DNA from: Ascoidea rubescens DSM 1968
Taxonomy: Eukaryota; Ascomycota; Saccharomycetes; Ascoideales; Ascoideaceae
Reading direction: 5' to 3'
NCBI RefSeq assembly: GCF_001661345.1
Contig: NW_017962913.1
Span: 2,299,428 to 2,363,427 of the forward strand
DNA: 64,000 bases
A program made the translations under genes and the position numbers. Below, piece after piece: positions 41,852-51,629 of the stretch. The stretch's first letter is position 1. Every line of letters begins with the position of its first letter. The notes under the pieces were generated by a model. The model did not search any database and was not told the origin of the DNA. It saw only the letters and a program-made list of their open reading frames with translations.

Positions 41852-43963
41852 ATGAAACAGCAACTGTTAGTGGTCAGAGTGCCATCATTGAGTTCTTCGC
41901 TAAAATTGACTAAATCTCCATATTTTAGATCGAGTTATTCGACATTTAATATCACTAGACATTCCAGGTTCAGCTCAATAATTACGAGAAATTTCAGTGA
42001 TTCCAGAGAAACTTTGTTTATACAATTATCTAAAGTTAAGAAAAAAGATAAACCCAGAGCAATTTTTGTGAAGGCTCTTGAGGATATCACTGAGTTCACT
42101 GAAAAAGTTGCATCAAATAAAAACGTAATTGATGGGTTAAGGGTTTCTCTTTATGATCATCAAGTTGAAGGTCTTAGGTTTATGTTAAAAAGAGAATTTG
42201 ACAGTACTTATAAATCTGGTTTCTTATGTGACGAAAGAGGGTTAGGTAGGCAAATTCAAATGTTATCATTGATAATTGCTAATCCTGCTCCCCATAATTT
42301 TGAATCAGAGCCAATTTTACATGTTAATCAAAAAACTATCGACAAGATTGCTTACAATAAAAGAATCAAATCTACTTTATTAGTGGCAAATACACGTGGA
42401 AATGCTCTAAATTGGAAAGAAAACATTGTTGAAAATACAAACTTGACTGTAATTCTTCTCCATAGGCATCCCTCTACTATAAGTGTTTCTCCTGAATTGC
42501 TTTCCAAGTTTGACATTGTTGTAACTACATATGAATATATCACACTGGAAAATAACATAAAAGGTAAAACTTCACCATTTTATCTGGTGTTTTGGTGGAG
42601 AATCATATTTGATCATTGCGAGAGTTTACGTGAAGCGTATTCAAATAGAACGACAGCTTGTTTTAATTTGAGTGGCAATAGAAGATGGGGAATGACTTAT
42701 AATCCAATGTCAAATCATCTTGGAGATATCAGGTCAACGTTCAGAGCTTTACAAAATTTTGATTACAAAAAGGTTTTTGCATGTGAACTGCAGCTAGAAA
42801 AATTCTATTTCTATGATCAATATCATTTGATTCTTGATGCCTTAAGAATCAGAATAGGTCATTACATGTTAAGAAGAACGAAATCAAGTTTAACACCTGA
42901 GGCTTTAAGTGTAATTAATCCAGTAAAAGTTGTTGAGCCCAAGCTAAAATTACATGATATTGAAGTGGAATTTTACCCTTTTGAACGTGCAATATATTCC
43001 CATCTTGAGAACAGAATTATAGTTGCATTGAATAAAAAATACGGAACTGAACAGATTGATAGAGGGAATTATTTAAACTTTTTTTTTTCCGAAATTTCAA
43101 CAAAAGATAACTCTATTGATGCTCTTGACATATCACCAGAAAGTTTAGTTTCAGATTATGGAAATCAACGAGGATTTTTCTATTCTTTGTTTAGATTGAG
43201 ACAAGCAGTTTCCCACTGGAAAATGTTTTCCTATCGTGAAAATGATTATCTTTTAGATTCGGGAAACGACAAAATCGAACCTGCTTCGGTTCCAGATGAT
43301 GAATTATATCGTATACTCGATGCAATTAATTATAAATATGATAGAAAGGAATTAGAAAACCATCCTCCTTCAGCTAAAATCCAAAAGTTAGTGAATTTGT
43401 TGAAAACAGAGCATGATCGACCAACTATTGTATTTTTCCAGTTTATTCAATTATGCGATTTGGTTGAGCAGGAATTGGTCAAAAATGGAATAGAATATGA
43501 AAGATATGATAGAAGTGATAGATATTCTGCAGCAATTAATAGTACCATTCAGAAAAAAGTTGTGTTATGTACGTTTGGGTTTTCTCATGGTTTGGGATTC
43601 AAATCGGTCCCTTTCTCTAGAGTAATATTCATTGATCCTTACTGGAATAGGGATTTTGAAAATAAAATAGTTGAAAGAATCAAGAAGGAAGGCAATGTTA
43701 ACTCTATCGATATTTATACACTTATTATAAATAATACAGTTGAATCCGCATTACGACAGACACAAAAACAAAAAGATAGCTTTTTGGCCGCAATTTTGGA
43801 TGGTAAAAAGATAAATCAAAACGAAATTTCTGGACGAAATTTATTAACATTTTTAAATAATCCTCACTTTGTGCGGAAAATTCACAGAAAACAAACTGCA
43901 TTAAAGAAAGGAACTAAAGCCAAAGAATTATCCACACCGAAAACTGATCAATCTCAAGAATAA
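41852..43963 (+). CDS. SNF2/Rad5-Uls1-type ATPase homologue with degenerate catalytic motifs and presequence-like N-terminus
   Basis: 703 residues that align along the whole SNF2 helicase core, yet every key motif is altered. Motif I is DERGLGRQIQ (127-136) where active enzymes have DEMGLGKT. Motif II is FDHCESLR (253-260) in place of LDEAHxIK. Motif III is LSGNRRWGMTYN in place of LTGTPIQN. The second lobe has KIQKLVNLL, TIVFFQFIQL, VIFIDPYWNRDFENK and ERIKKEGN (normally DRIHRIGQ). No RING finger is present. The lobe-2 text is closest to the Rad5/Rad16/Uls1 group. Residues 1-49 hold eight Arg/Lys and no acidic residue, resembling a mitochondrial presequence. The long intact frame suggests a maintained pseudo-ATPase. 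A TATAAATA lies only 9 bp before the ATG, so the true transcript start is uncertain. Confidence 0.85.
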   Translation: MKQQLLVVRVPSLSSSLKLTKSPYFRSSYSTFNITRHSRFSSIITRNFSDSRETLFIQLSKVKKKDKPRAIFVKALEDITEFTEKVASNKNVIDGLRVSLYDHQVEGLRFMLKREFDSTYKSGFLCDERGLGRQIQMLSLIIANPAPHNFESEPILHVNQKTIDKIAYNKRIKSTLLVANTRGNALNWKENIVENTNLTVILLHRHPSTISVSPELLSKFDIVVTTYEYITLENNIKGKTSPFYLVFWWRIIFDHCESLREAYSNRTTACFNLSGNRRWGMTYNPMSNHLGDIRSTFRALQNFDYKKVFACELQLEKFYFYDQYHLILDALRIRIGHYMLRRTKSSLTPEALSVINPVKVVEPKLKLHDIEVEFYPFERAIYSHLENRIIVALNKKYGTEQIDRGNYLNFFFSEISTKDNSIDALDISPESLVSDYGNQRGFFYSLFRLRQAVSHWKMFSYRENDYLLDSGNDKIEPASVPDDELYRILDAINYKYDRKELENHPPSAKIQKLVNLLKTEHDRPTIVFFQFIQLCDLVEQELVKNGIEYERYDRSDRYSAAINSTIQKKVVLCTFGFSHGLGFKSVPFSRVIFIDPYWNRDFENKIVERIKKEGNVNSIDIYTLIINNTVESALRQTQKQKDSFLAAILDGKKINQNEISGRNLLTFLNNPHFVRKIHRKQTALKKGTKAKELSTPKTDQSQE

Positions 43964-44196
43964 TATTTGAAGCTTTTAGAATATTTTTGTTTTAATATAT
44001 ATTACCAGCTCTTTTTAAGCTATAACTAATAAATTTGGATCATTAACTTTTTAAAATTAATATAAATTAAATTAGTAGCAAAGAAAAATAGATATTAGGA
44101 AAAATACATAAAAAACTAAAGCTAAAGTTAAAATAAAATAAAATAAAACAAAACAAAACAAAACAAAACGGTTAAATGAAGTTGAGTTGGAAATTC

Positions 44197-45894
44197 TTAA
44201 GCCAACCAAAACCAGAATTTCTGCCAGAAATTCTTTGCAATACGTTCTGGGTACTCTTTTTCAGCTGCTTCAACTTCTTCTAAACCAGTGATGACATCAA
44301 TTTCTTCAATTTTTTTGTAGAAACTACCAGATTTGTCAATAAAAAATTTATGTCCAAGCCATAAAACAAGGAAGATTGGAATGGTAATGTATGCAGCAAC
44401 AAAATCTGAAGCATTCCACCTATCTGGGAAGAAAACAGCGTATCCATTGACCAAAGAGATAATAATAACAAAACAAAAAGCAAAATAAGAAGCATATGGT
44501 TGAAGTTTTGTTTTGAATGGAACTCTGTCCCATAATCCATTATATTGAACTGCTTTTCTCCATCTAAGGTAGGTGACAGTAATGACTGACCAGTTGATAA
44601 ATCCTGCAACTGTGGTGATGTTAGTTAACCAAGTAAAGACATCGGAAGCTGAATTGGAGCAATTCAAATATGACAATAAAGATACCAAACCTGTTGCCAA
44701 AACTGCCCAGTAAGGAACACCAAATCTGTTACAATTTCCAAAGAATTTTGGAGCATAACCTTGTTTTGCCATAGCAAACAATGAACGAGAAGCAGCTAAA
44801 TATAAAGAGTTACCGGCAGAAATGGCAGATGTTAAAATAACTGCATTGATGATGTGGTTCAAGACTGGAATTCCAGCATTTTGAATACCAATAACAAATG
44901 GGGAAGCAGCAGCACCTGATGAACCTTCATCTACAGCTTTCATTAATCTGTCATCATCATAGGCTACAATGACGGAAATAATAAAGGAACCGCAAATATA
45001 GAAGAAAATAACACGATAAACAAATCTCTTTGTAGCTTTTTTGATATTACGACGTGGATCAGTGCCTTCACCACTACCGGAAATGGCAATCAACTCTGGT
45101 GAAAGAATAAAAGAAAATGCAGATTTAACAAGCGCAGTGATGAAAGCTAGAAATTTACCAGTGTGGCCAGAAACAATGTGTTCTTTAAAGGCTCCAGGGT
45201 CTTGCCAATATCCAAAGCCTAAAACACCATGTTGATTTGGACCACCACCGAAGAACAACACCACACCTAAAATAATCAAACCAACAATTGTAATAACTTT
45301 GATTGAACCAAACCAAAATTCCAATTCACCGTATAATCCAACAGCAAAAACGTTAATTCCTACCATGAGAATAGTAAAAATAGTGATCCAAATAGCCATA
45401 TGAACCTCATCGGTCCAGTATCGAACAATAAAGGCACCAGCTGTTGATTCTGCGGCTACGACAATAGAGTAAGTATACCAATAACACCAACCAGTTGCGA
45501 AAGCGAGAGATTTGTCAACGTATCTATCGACATAACCACTGATTGCCATACCTTTTAATGGAAGATAAACAATCATTTCACCTAAATCGTTCATAATAAT
45601 CCACATCACAAAGGAAATAATACAATAGGACATGAACAAATTTGCTGGACCACAAGTGGATAAGGCTGCACCTGAACCGACAAATAGACCTGTACCAATA
45701 CATCCTGCAATGGCAATAAGTTGAATATGACGAGATTTCAAACCACGATGAACATTATTTTGATCACCTTCATCAAAAATAACAGACCCTTGCCTGAGCA
45801 CTGAATGACTTGAGTGCAGTGATAATGCTTTACCAACTGCAATATTTTTTTCGAGGTCTTGATCAGTATCGACTTTTCCTGGAGAATCAGACAT
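44197..45894 (-). CDS. DIP5: Amino-acid permease, DIP5-like (AAT/YAT family)
   Basis: 565 residues with about twelve membrane helices and the yeast amino-acid transporter signature: LKSRHIQLIAIAGCIGTGLF, then GSGAALSTCGP. FFGGGPNQHGVLGFGYW, DPGAFKEH, AASPFVIGIQNAGI and FGVPYWAVLATG are closest to S. cerevisiae Dip5, the glutamate/aspartate permease. It is a plasma-membrane H+ symporter by family. N- and C-terminal tails are cytosolic, with Lys and Ser sites of the kind used for ubiquitin-linked turnover. Substrate cannot be fixed, and other YAT members are possible. I found one CTG codon (45817-45819), in the disordered N-terminal tail (ALSLHSS). The 3' flank has AAAACAAAAC repeats at about 44140-44168. 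Confidence 0.83.
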   Translation of the reverse strand: MSDSPGKVDTDQDLEKNIAVGKALSLHSSHSVLRQGSVIFDEGDQNNVHRGLKSRHIQLIAIAGCIGTGLFVGSGAALSTCGPANLFMSYCIISFVMWIIMNDLGEMIVYLPLKGMAISGYVDRYVDKSLAFATGWCYWYTYSIVVAAESTAGAFIVRYWTDEVHMAIWITIFTILMVGINVFAVGLYGELEFWFGSIKVITIVGLIILGVVLFFGGGPNQHGVLGFGYWQDPGAFKEHIVSGHTGKFLAFITALVKSAFSFILSPELIAISGSGEGTDPRRNIKKATKRFVYRVIFFYICGSFIISVIVAYDDDRLMKAVDEGSSGAAASPFVIGIQNAGIPVLNHIINAVILTSAISAGNSLYLAASRSLFAMAKQGYAPKFFGNCNRFGVPYWAVLATGLVSLLSYLNCSNSASDVFTWLTNITTVAGFINWSVITVTYLRWRKAVQYNGLWDRVPFKTKLQPYASYFAFCFVIIISLVNGYAVFFPDRWNASDFVAAYITIPIFLVLWLGHKFFIDKSGSFYKKIEEIDVITGLEEVEAAEKEYPERIAKNFWQKFWFWLA

Positions 45895-46875
45895 TTTTTT
45901 TTGTTTAAATTAATTTTTTAATTTTAGTGAAGAGTTGTGTGAGTCGAAAACAAAATAATAAAATTAAAAAATTCGACAATTATTTAACAGAACTGCTCTT
46001 TAGGATATTATTGAAGCGATGGTTCACATTTATATAATTTCATGGGAGGTATTGATTTTTTGTTTCAATTGTTTCTATAGTGTCTCAACAACAGTTTGTT
46101 TTATTTTCCATTGTATTTACGAAGTTGATAGTGAATTCACTCAATACCCCTAGTATCAGATAGTCTTATTCGCCCAAGGATATTCATATAAGAACTCTTT
46201 TGCTTATCAATTTATTTGGACATAAAAATTCTAAATAACTAGATACTCAATTAACACCCTAATGTTGATCGATATATTTCATTGAAAAAAAAACAGACAT
46301 TAACGACGAAAGTTACGAAGAACCCATACAGACGAAACTTGCAAAAAGATATGATGGTAGTTTCGCAGTATGGTTTTTTTGTTAGATGTTCTGTGGAGAA
46401 AATATCAAAAAGAATCATTCTAGGCGAGTTTTGGAACTTTTGGTGCAACTGATTTTGTCCTTAGGTAATAAAACTTTATCGCAGCTGCAACAAAGCATAC
46501 AAATAAGAGTTTTTGCTATCTGATAAGGACTGGTTCGCTCAGACACTTTCAACTACTCTGATGAGATAAACCTCTGGTTAAAGTTATAATTCACATATCG
46601 ATAAGTTGTCCAGTGCAAATAGTCCACTAAAAAGACAGCTAAGGCTGGATCATAAGAAGTAGTGCCTTGGTGCCTATCAATAATTCGATTTAGCGTGTCT
46701 TTCTAACGGTATACATTCTGCATCTCCTAGTCTGGATCCTGCATAATCCTGCATATTTAGATCAGCACCACAGTGCCGGATCTTGCTGGCCCAACATGAC
46801 AGCTCTGGATATCTACAAAAGCAGCAGAAGCAGCAGAAGCAGCAGGGCCAGCAGAGCCAGCAGAAGCACTGGAAA
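45895..46875. promoter_or_regulatory. DIP5-like promoter and ARG81-like 3' flank
   Basis: 981 bp, no gene. A TTTATATAATTT stretch near 46030 lies about 140 bp upstream of the permease ATG and could be its TATA region. Next to the ARG81-like stop is a GCAGCAGAA-type repeat (about 46815-46872). Confidence 0.5.
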
Positions 46876-49196
46876 CTACACTAGAAGCAACTTGAAGTTC
46901 CACTGCTTGAGCAACTCGATCCACGACACGTTCTTGTGGTTCTGGTTTTGCTGCTCCCAAATCTCATACACCACCTGCTTGGCCTTCCAGTAGTTGTTGT
47001 TGAAAATGCTGCTCTTCGACCGGTTGCTTTGACGAATATATCTATCGTAATGGCGCCAAATTACTTCACATTCCTTTTGTAAAGCGTCACTACTCACCTC
47101 GCAGCTAGCGTAGAATATTGGCAAGAAAAATGGTTTGAAATGAAACGGTTTCCCTTCTCCTACACCATCCATATTATCATACATTGTTTCAATTATCTGA
47201 TAGACTTTCTTTAAATGGCTTATTGTTTTCAAAACATAGCTGTTTATCGAGACTAAAGAACTGACGTTAACATAGCGACAATAGTATATCAACACGCTGT
47301 AATAAAAGGACATTATGTTGTGATAGATCAACTCATGGTAAACCGAGATATATTTCACCAGCCTGCTTTTTTTATCGTAGTATGTTAGTTTCCAATTATT
47401 CTTCCAATTTAATAATCTATCCTCAAAATCAGACAGTATTTTAGGAAAATTTCTTGCCCAGATTTTCTTTTCTTTGAAAAAGTTATTATGACTACATAAT
47501 TTAGCAATCTTGTACGATAAATTTAGCAAAGATAAGGGCACTGGATATACTAAGTCATTAAGGTTTAGATTCTCAAGTTTATCCTTAATCCCATTATTGT
47601 TTAGAGGAAAAATAATATCGGTGTCATTATCATTGCAAAGGCTCTCAAAAAGAGGTAAATTTACACTCAATTGTTTGAATTGCTTTTGATTATTTATAAA
47701 CCCCTTTGATTCACTAACATCATCATAATTAAATTTTATATGAAATGTTGGCCGGCCCAGATGAAAATTTTGGTATGCCATATTTTGTTCAATTAAATTA
47801 ATATCATCATTAATATCATTATCATCATCATTATCATTATCATTATTATCATTATTATATTGTTCTTGGTTAATTGATTCCATTTTGTTCAGTTCCTTTT
47901 CTACAATATTCCCATGAGTATTTTCAGACAATGAGGTAATTATTTTGATTTTCACTCTATTTGATTTTCTCGGGTTTTTCTTAAAATACTCATAATCTGA
48001 TTTAACTTTATTATAATTTTTCTTCAACACATCATCAAACTTTTTATTCTTTGAAATCTGAAAATTTGATCTATCAAAGATAAACGTATTATAATAAAGC
48101 CCTTTTATAATTTTTAAATAAATAATTAAATAATAATAATTAAAATTGAGCTCATTCTTGAAATTTTCATTTTGATTTAGTATTTTCAAGTACAATATAT
48201 CATCACTGTCAATGTCATCTTCATCTTCAAAATCACTTAAATCATTATTTAAATCAAAATCAATTATTTCTTTTAATTGTTTAATTTTCATCTGGTCAAT
48301 TTCTTTTTCTCTTTCCTGATATAATTTTTCCTTGATATTAGAAATTATTTTATTACATAAATCATAATACTTTTTAAAATTGAAATTTGCATCAAATTGA
48401 TTATTCAAAAAGAATTGAATATAAAACAAAAATAAAAAATTAATTTTAAAATTTAATGTAATTTCATTAATAAATTCATTATAACTACTATCATAGCCAT
48501 TATTATAACTATTAATGTAATCAATTATATTATCCAATTTTATTGTAATTAAATTTCTTAAAACTATTGATAGTTTTAATAGATTATCCAGTTCATTTTT
48601 TGGAATGTTTAAAGTGTTATATAAATGAAATGAGGATAAACACAATACTTGTAAAAGAATTAATTGTTTAATAAAGAAATTTTGATCTTTTATAAATAAA
48701 CTAATATCATTTTCCCAATTAATCGAGGTAAATAATAAATCGTTTGAATTTTTTGTTAGTAGTATACTTTCTATAATTTTTATTATAAATGGGAAAAAAT
48801 TAATTAACCATGGATTTAAATTACTTAAGCAAAAATTCATTAATAAAATCATTACATTATTTTTAAAGTTGAGAATCAATTGATCAAACAATTTAGTAAA
48901 TGATATTTTATTTTGAGAGTAATTCAAATTGAATAATAAATTTGAACATTTTATATCAAAATACAAATCATTTGACAGAATAAGACTGTTGGGGTTGAAA
49001 AAAATATCTAAATATGAAGAAAAATCACAATTTTTTGTCAAGTTATAAGAAACCTTTAACAATGATAGGGATATGTTAAAATTTCTTGATTGAGACTCAT
49101 GAACCCAGTATTTAAACTGAGTAGGATTTTGATCTGAATACTTGTTTGAAGTTTCCAAAGATGTAATTAAAGGAATAAAATTAGTGCTTTTATTGC

Positions 49197-49280
<84 letters not shown>

Positions 49281-50031
49281 TACTACTACTATCATCATGA
49301 ATACTATTCTGATCAATATGTCGATATTTACTCGTGATAAGAGATGAGTTGGCCAAAAGTAACAAATTTTTATCGGGGTTTTTGGTAAAAGTTATCAGCA
49401 AAGACTTGGTTTCCACTTTGTTAATATTATTAGTGGGATTTCTGGATTCATGATTGGAATTATCTTTGAAACTATTATTAGAAATATTGGAGTCAATGAT
49501 TATTTCTTGATTCAAGTCTGAAAGCTGGTCAGACTCATTGCTATTGTTACAACCTAAGCATTGTAGTTCTTTTAAGATTGGAAAAACTGTAAAGGGGCCC
49601 TCATTGGTGTATTGATTTGATTTACATCTTTTATCAATTTTAGACAATAGATTGTCAATAAAAGTTGGATTGATGAAATTTTTGTCAAGTGTTTCCCATC
49701 TAAAGGGCTGAATATAAGACCTTTGAGAATAATGATCAGGCAATCCGTTATCCTCATCAGGAGAGTTGGTTAAGTTATTTGAATTTATAAAATTTTTTGA
49801 AACAAAATAAACTGAAGTCAATGGAGACAACCAGTTTAATTTAATATGATAGCCTGAGCAAACAAAACCAGCTTTTTCACATCTCTTGCAATTAGGTTTA
49901 TTCAAATCGCATTTGACCTTTCGAGTTCTGCACATCCAGCAGCCATTGAATTCCCTCGAGAGTACTTTCTTCTTCTTTCCAATGCTGGAAACACCCACTT
50001 TTTCCTTCAGATCTCTCAATTTACCCTTCAT
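46876..50031 (-). CDS. ARG81: Arg81-like Zn(II)2Cys6 regulator
   Basis: 1051 residues. A Zn2Cys6 cluster uses Cys 31, 34, 41, 48, 51 and 58: FNGCWMCRTRKVKCDLNKPN, CKRCEKAGFVCSGYHIKLNW. The GCWTCRxRKVKCD...CxGYxIKLxW form is the hallmark of Arg81/ArgRII, the arginine sensor that works with Arg80, Mcm1 and Arg82 in S. cerevisiae. The C-terminus also fits: FFLPIFYASCEVSSDALQKE and NNYWKAKQVVYEIWEQQN. A pure Asn run of about 27 residues is coded by ATT repeats at 49198-49278. An acidic DEDDIDSDD lies near residue 600. Related Arg81-type paralogues with other targets exist, so function in arginine control is probable rather than certain. Confidence 0.85.
49196..49285 (-). repeat. ATT microsatellite encoding poly-Asn in ARG81-like gene
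   Basis: About 27 uninterrupted ATT units (AAT on the coding strand), followed by three to four ACT units (Ser). It is the purest trinucleotide run in the window. Confidence 0.96.
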
Positions 50032-51013
50032 CTGCTGCTGTTTTGGCTCAAAAGCAGCACGTTAACCTGCTCTGCTCAAGATACCAGAAGACAGAGGAAG
50101 ATTTAAGCACAAGCTGATAAGAAGCGGCTGCAGCCCGATTGGGAAGCGCATATCACGAGCCAGTGTTTCGGGTCGATAGTCCAACATGGCTCTTCCGCTT
50201 TAGGAAATGCTTGAGAACAGGGACTGAGCTCTTTCTTTCCAGAGATTGAGCAAATTTTACTGGAATATCATCAGTGCACCAGTCACAGAGAGCTAGAGCT
50301 ACACTGTGATATATAAGGCTGAAAAAGTAATGAAATCAGTCATTTATGCGGATTTTATCGATTACGCAAATTACAAAAGTTTATTTCTATCATAAAAACC
50401 AACGTTTTTGCGATTTAGTTCCGGAAAAGTAAGTCAACTACAAACATGATTAAGGATGCATAGAAAAATAATGTTATCTTTTTTTTAAGAAATAAGTTGT
50501 GTAATCACCGCCTAATTTTATTTGTAATAATATTCATTTTTTGTATCTTTCAACTCTGTTTATGAGCTAATTTATATTTAATTTGAGGAGAATGTTATGC
50601 TGAATTATTTATTTGACACAAGCATTAATTTTTTATTTAACGTATTTTTCATTAAAAAAGGCCAGACTTTCAATCAATAAAATTGCTTTCAATTATACTG
50701 AATTATCATCTGCAAAAGAATTCTTGGAGCTGGGATAATGAAAACCAAAGCCAGTTAAGAAATACATTATAACCTAAAGAAATATCAAACTCTTTATTCC
50801 TATTTTATTAAAGTAGTAAATATCAGTTTCACTGCATTTCAAGCCATATTTCACATTCGAAACTATAAATAGTATGCTTATCAAAGTTTTTTATATCTGA
50901 TTTGCCTCATTTTGTCTCTTTGCATTTAACCAAAATAGGGCTCTGAACAGGGCTCTATTTCCGCTATAAATTGAGTTCTCTTTTCAAAAAATGTTTCCTT
51001 CTTTGTCTGAAAA
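50032..51013. promoter_or_regulatory. Divergent ARG81-like/PSF1 promoter region
   Basis: 982 bp, no gene. The first 200 bp beside ARG81 are mildly GC-rich (GCAGCCCGATTGGG); the rest is AT-rich. I looked for MCB (ACGCGT) sites expected for a replication gene and saw none. Confidence 0.5.
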
Positions 51014-51598
51014 ATGTATGGGGACATTGCTAACAAATTAATACAGGACTCGAAGAGATCAAGGGCATTGGACTCCTTGCCATTATATTCGAATGATTCG
51101 GTTCAGGCGATAATAAAGGAGATCAATCATATTGAGAAAAAAATCCAAGAAATACAGTCAGGTTTGTCAAATGATTCTCAGCCAAATAGAGTGAAACAGT
51201 GTCAGTTATTTGTTTTGTATTTATGTTTACGTAGAAACAAACGTATTTTGTTGAGTTATCAAAAGACAAGATGTCTATATTTAAACAAAATCAGCTGGGA
51301 AAACATTCAAATTTCAAATGAAAATAATTTATTGGATAACTTGAGTTTTAATGAACAGATTTATTTCAAGAATTACAATGACTTAATAACAGATTATAAA
51401 AACGAATTTGCTGATATTGACCTAACTGGTTCATTAAAGCCTCCAAACGAAGTTTTTATTGATGTTCGAGTTCTCAAGGATGTTGGAGAAATTCAAACTG
51501 AATATGGTGTGTTTAACTTGACAAAAGACTCTCAATTTTTTGTTAGATACTCCGATGTCGAAAAATTAATCAATCAGGGTTATTTGCAAAAGTTGTGA
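51014..51598 (+). CDS. PSF1: GINS complex subunit Psf1
   Basis: 194 residues (S. cerevisiae Psf1 has 208). The whole length matches: MYGDIANKLIQDSKRSRALD, QCQLFVLYLCLRRNKRILL, DLTGSLKPPNEVFIDVRVLK, DVGEIQTEYGVFNLTKDSQ, FFVRYSDVEKLINQGYLQK. Psf1 with Psf2, Psf3 and Sld5 forms GINS, which joins Cdc45 and Mcm2-7 in the replicative CMG helicase. The C-terminal B domain (EIQTEYGVF to the end), needed for CMG contacts, is complete. No CTG codon seen. Its stop lies only 31 bp from the convergent METTL16-like stop, so the two 3' UTRs must overlap. Confidence 0.96.
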   Translation: MYGDIANKLIQDSKRSRALDSLPLYSNDSVQAIIKEINHIEKKIQEIQSGLSNDSQPNRVKQCQLFVLYLCLRRNKRILLSYQKTRCLYLNKISWENIQISNENNLLDNLSFNEQIYFKNYNDLITDYKNEFADIDLTGSLKPPNEVFIDVRVLKDVGEIQTEYGVFNLTKDSQFFVRYSDVEKLINQGYLQKL

Positions 51599-51629
51599 TT
51601 AAAAAAATATATAAATTACATAAACTATT

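Noticed and set aside
46000-46870. Possible transposon or LTR remnant in the DIP5/ARG81 spacer
   Set aside because: I searched by eye for paired TGTTG/CAACA ends and flanking duplications here and in the other large spacers and found none.
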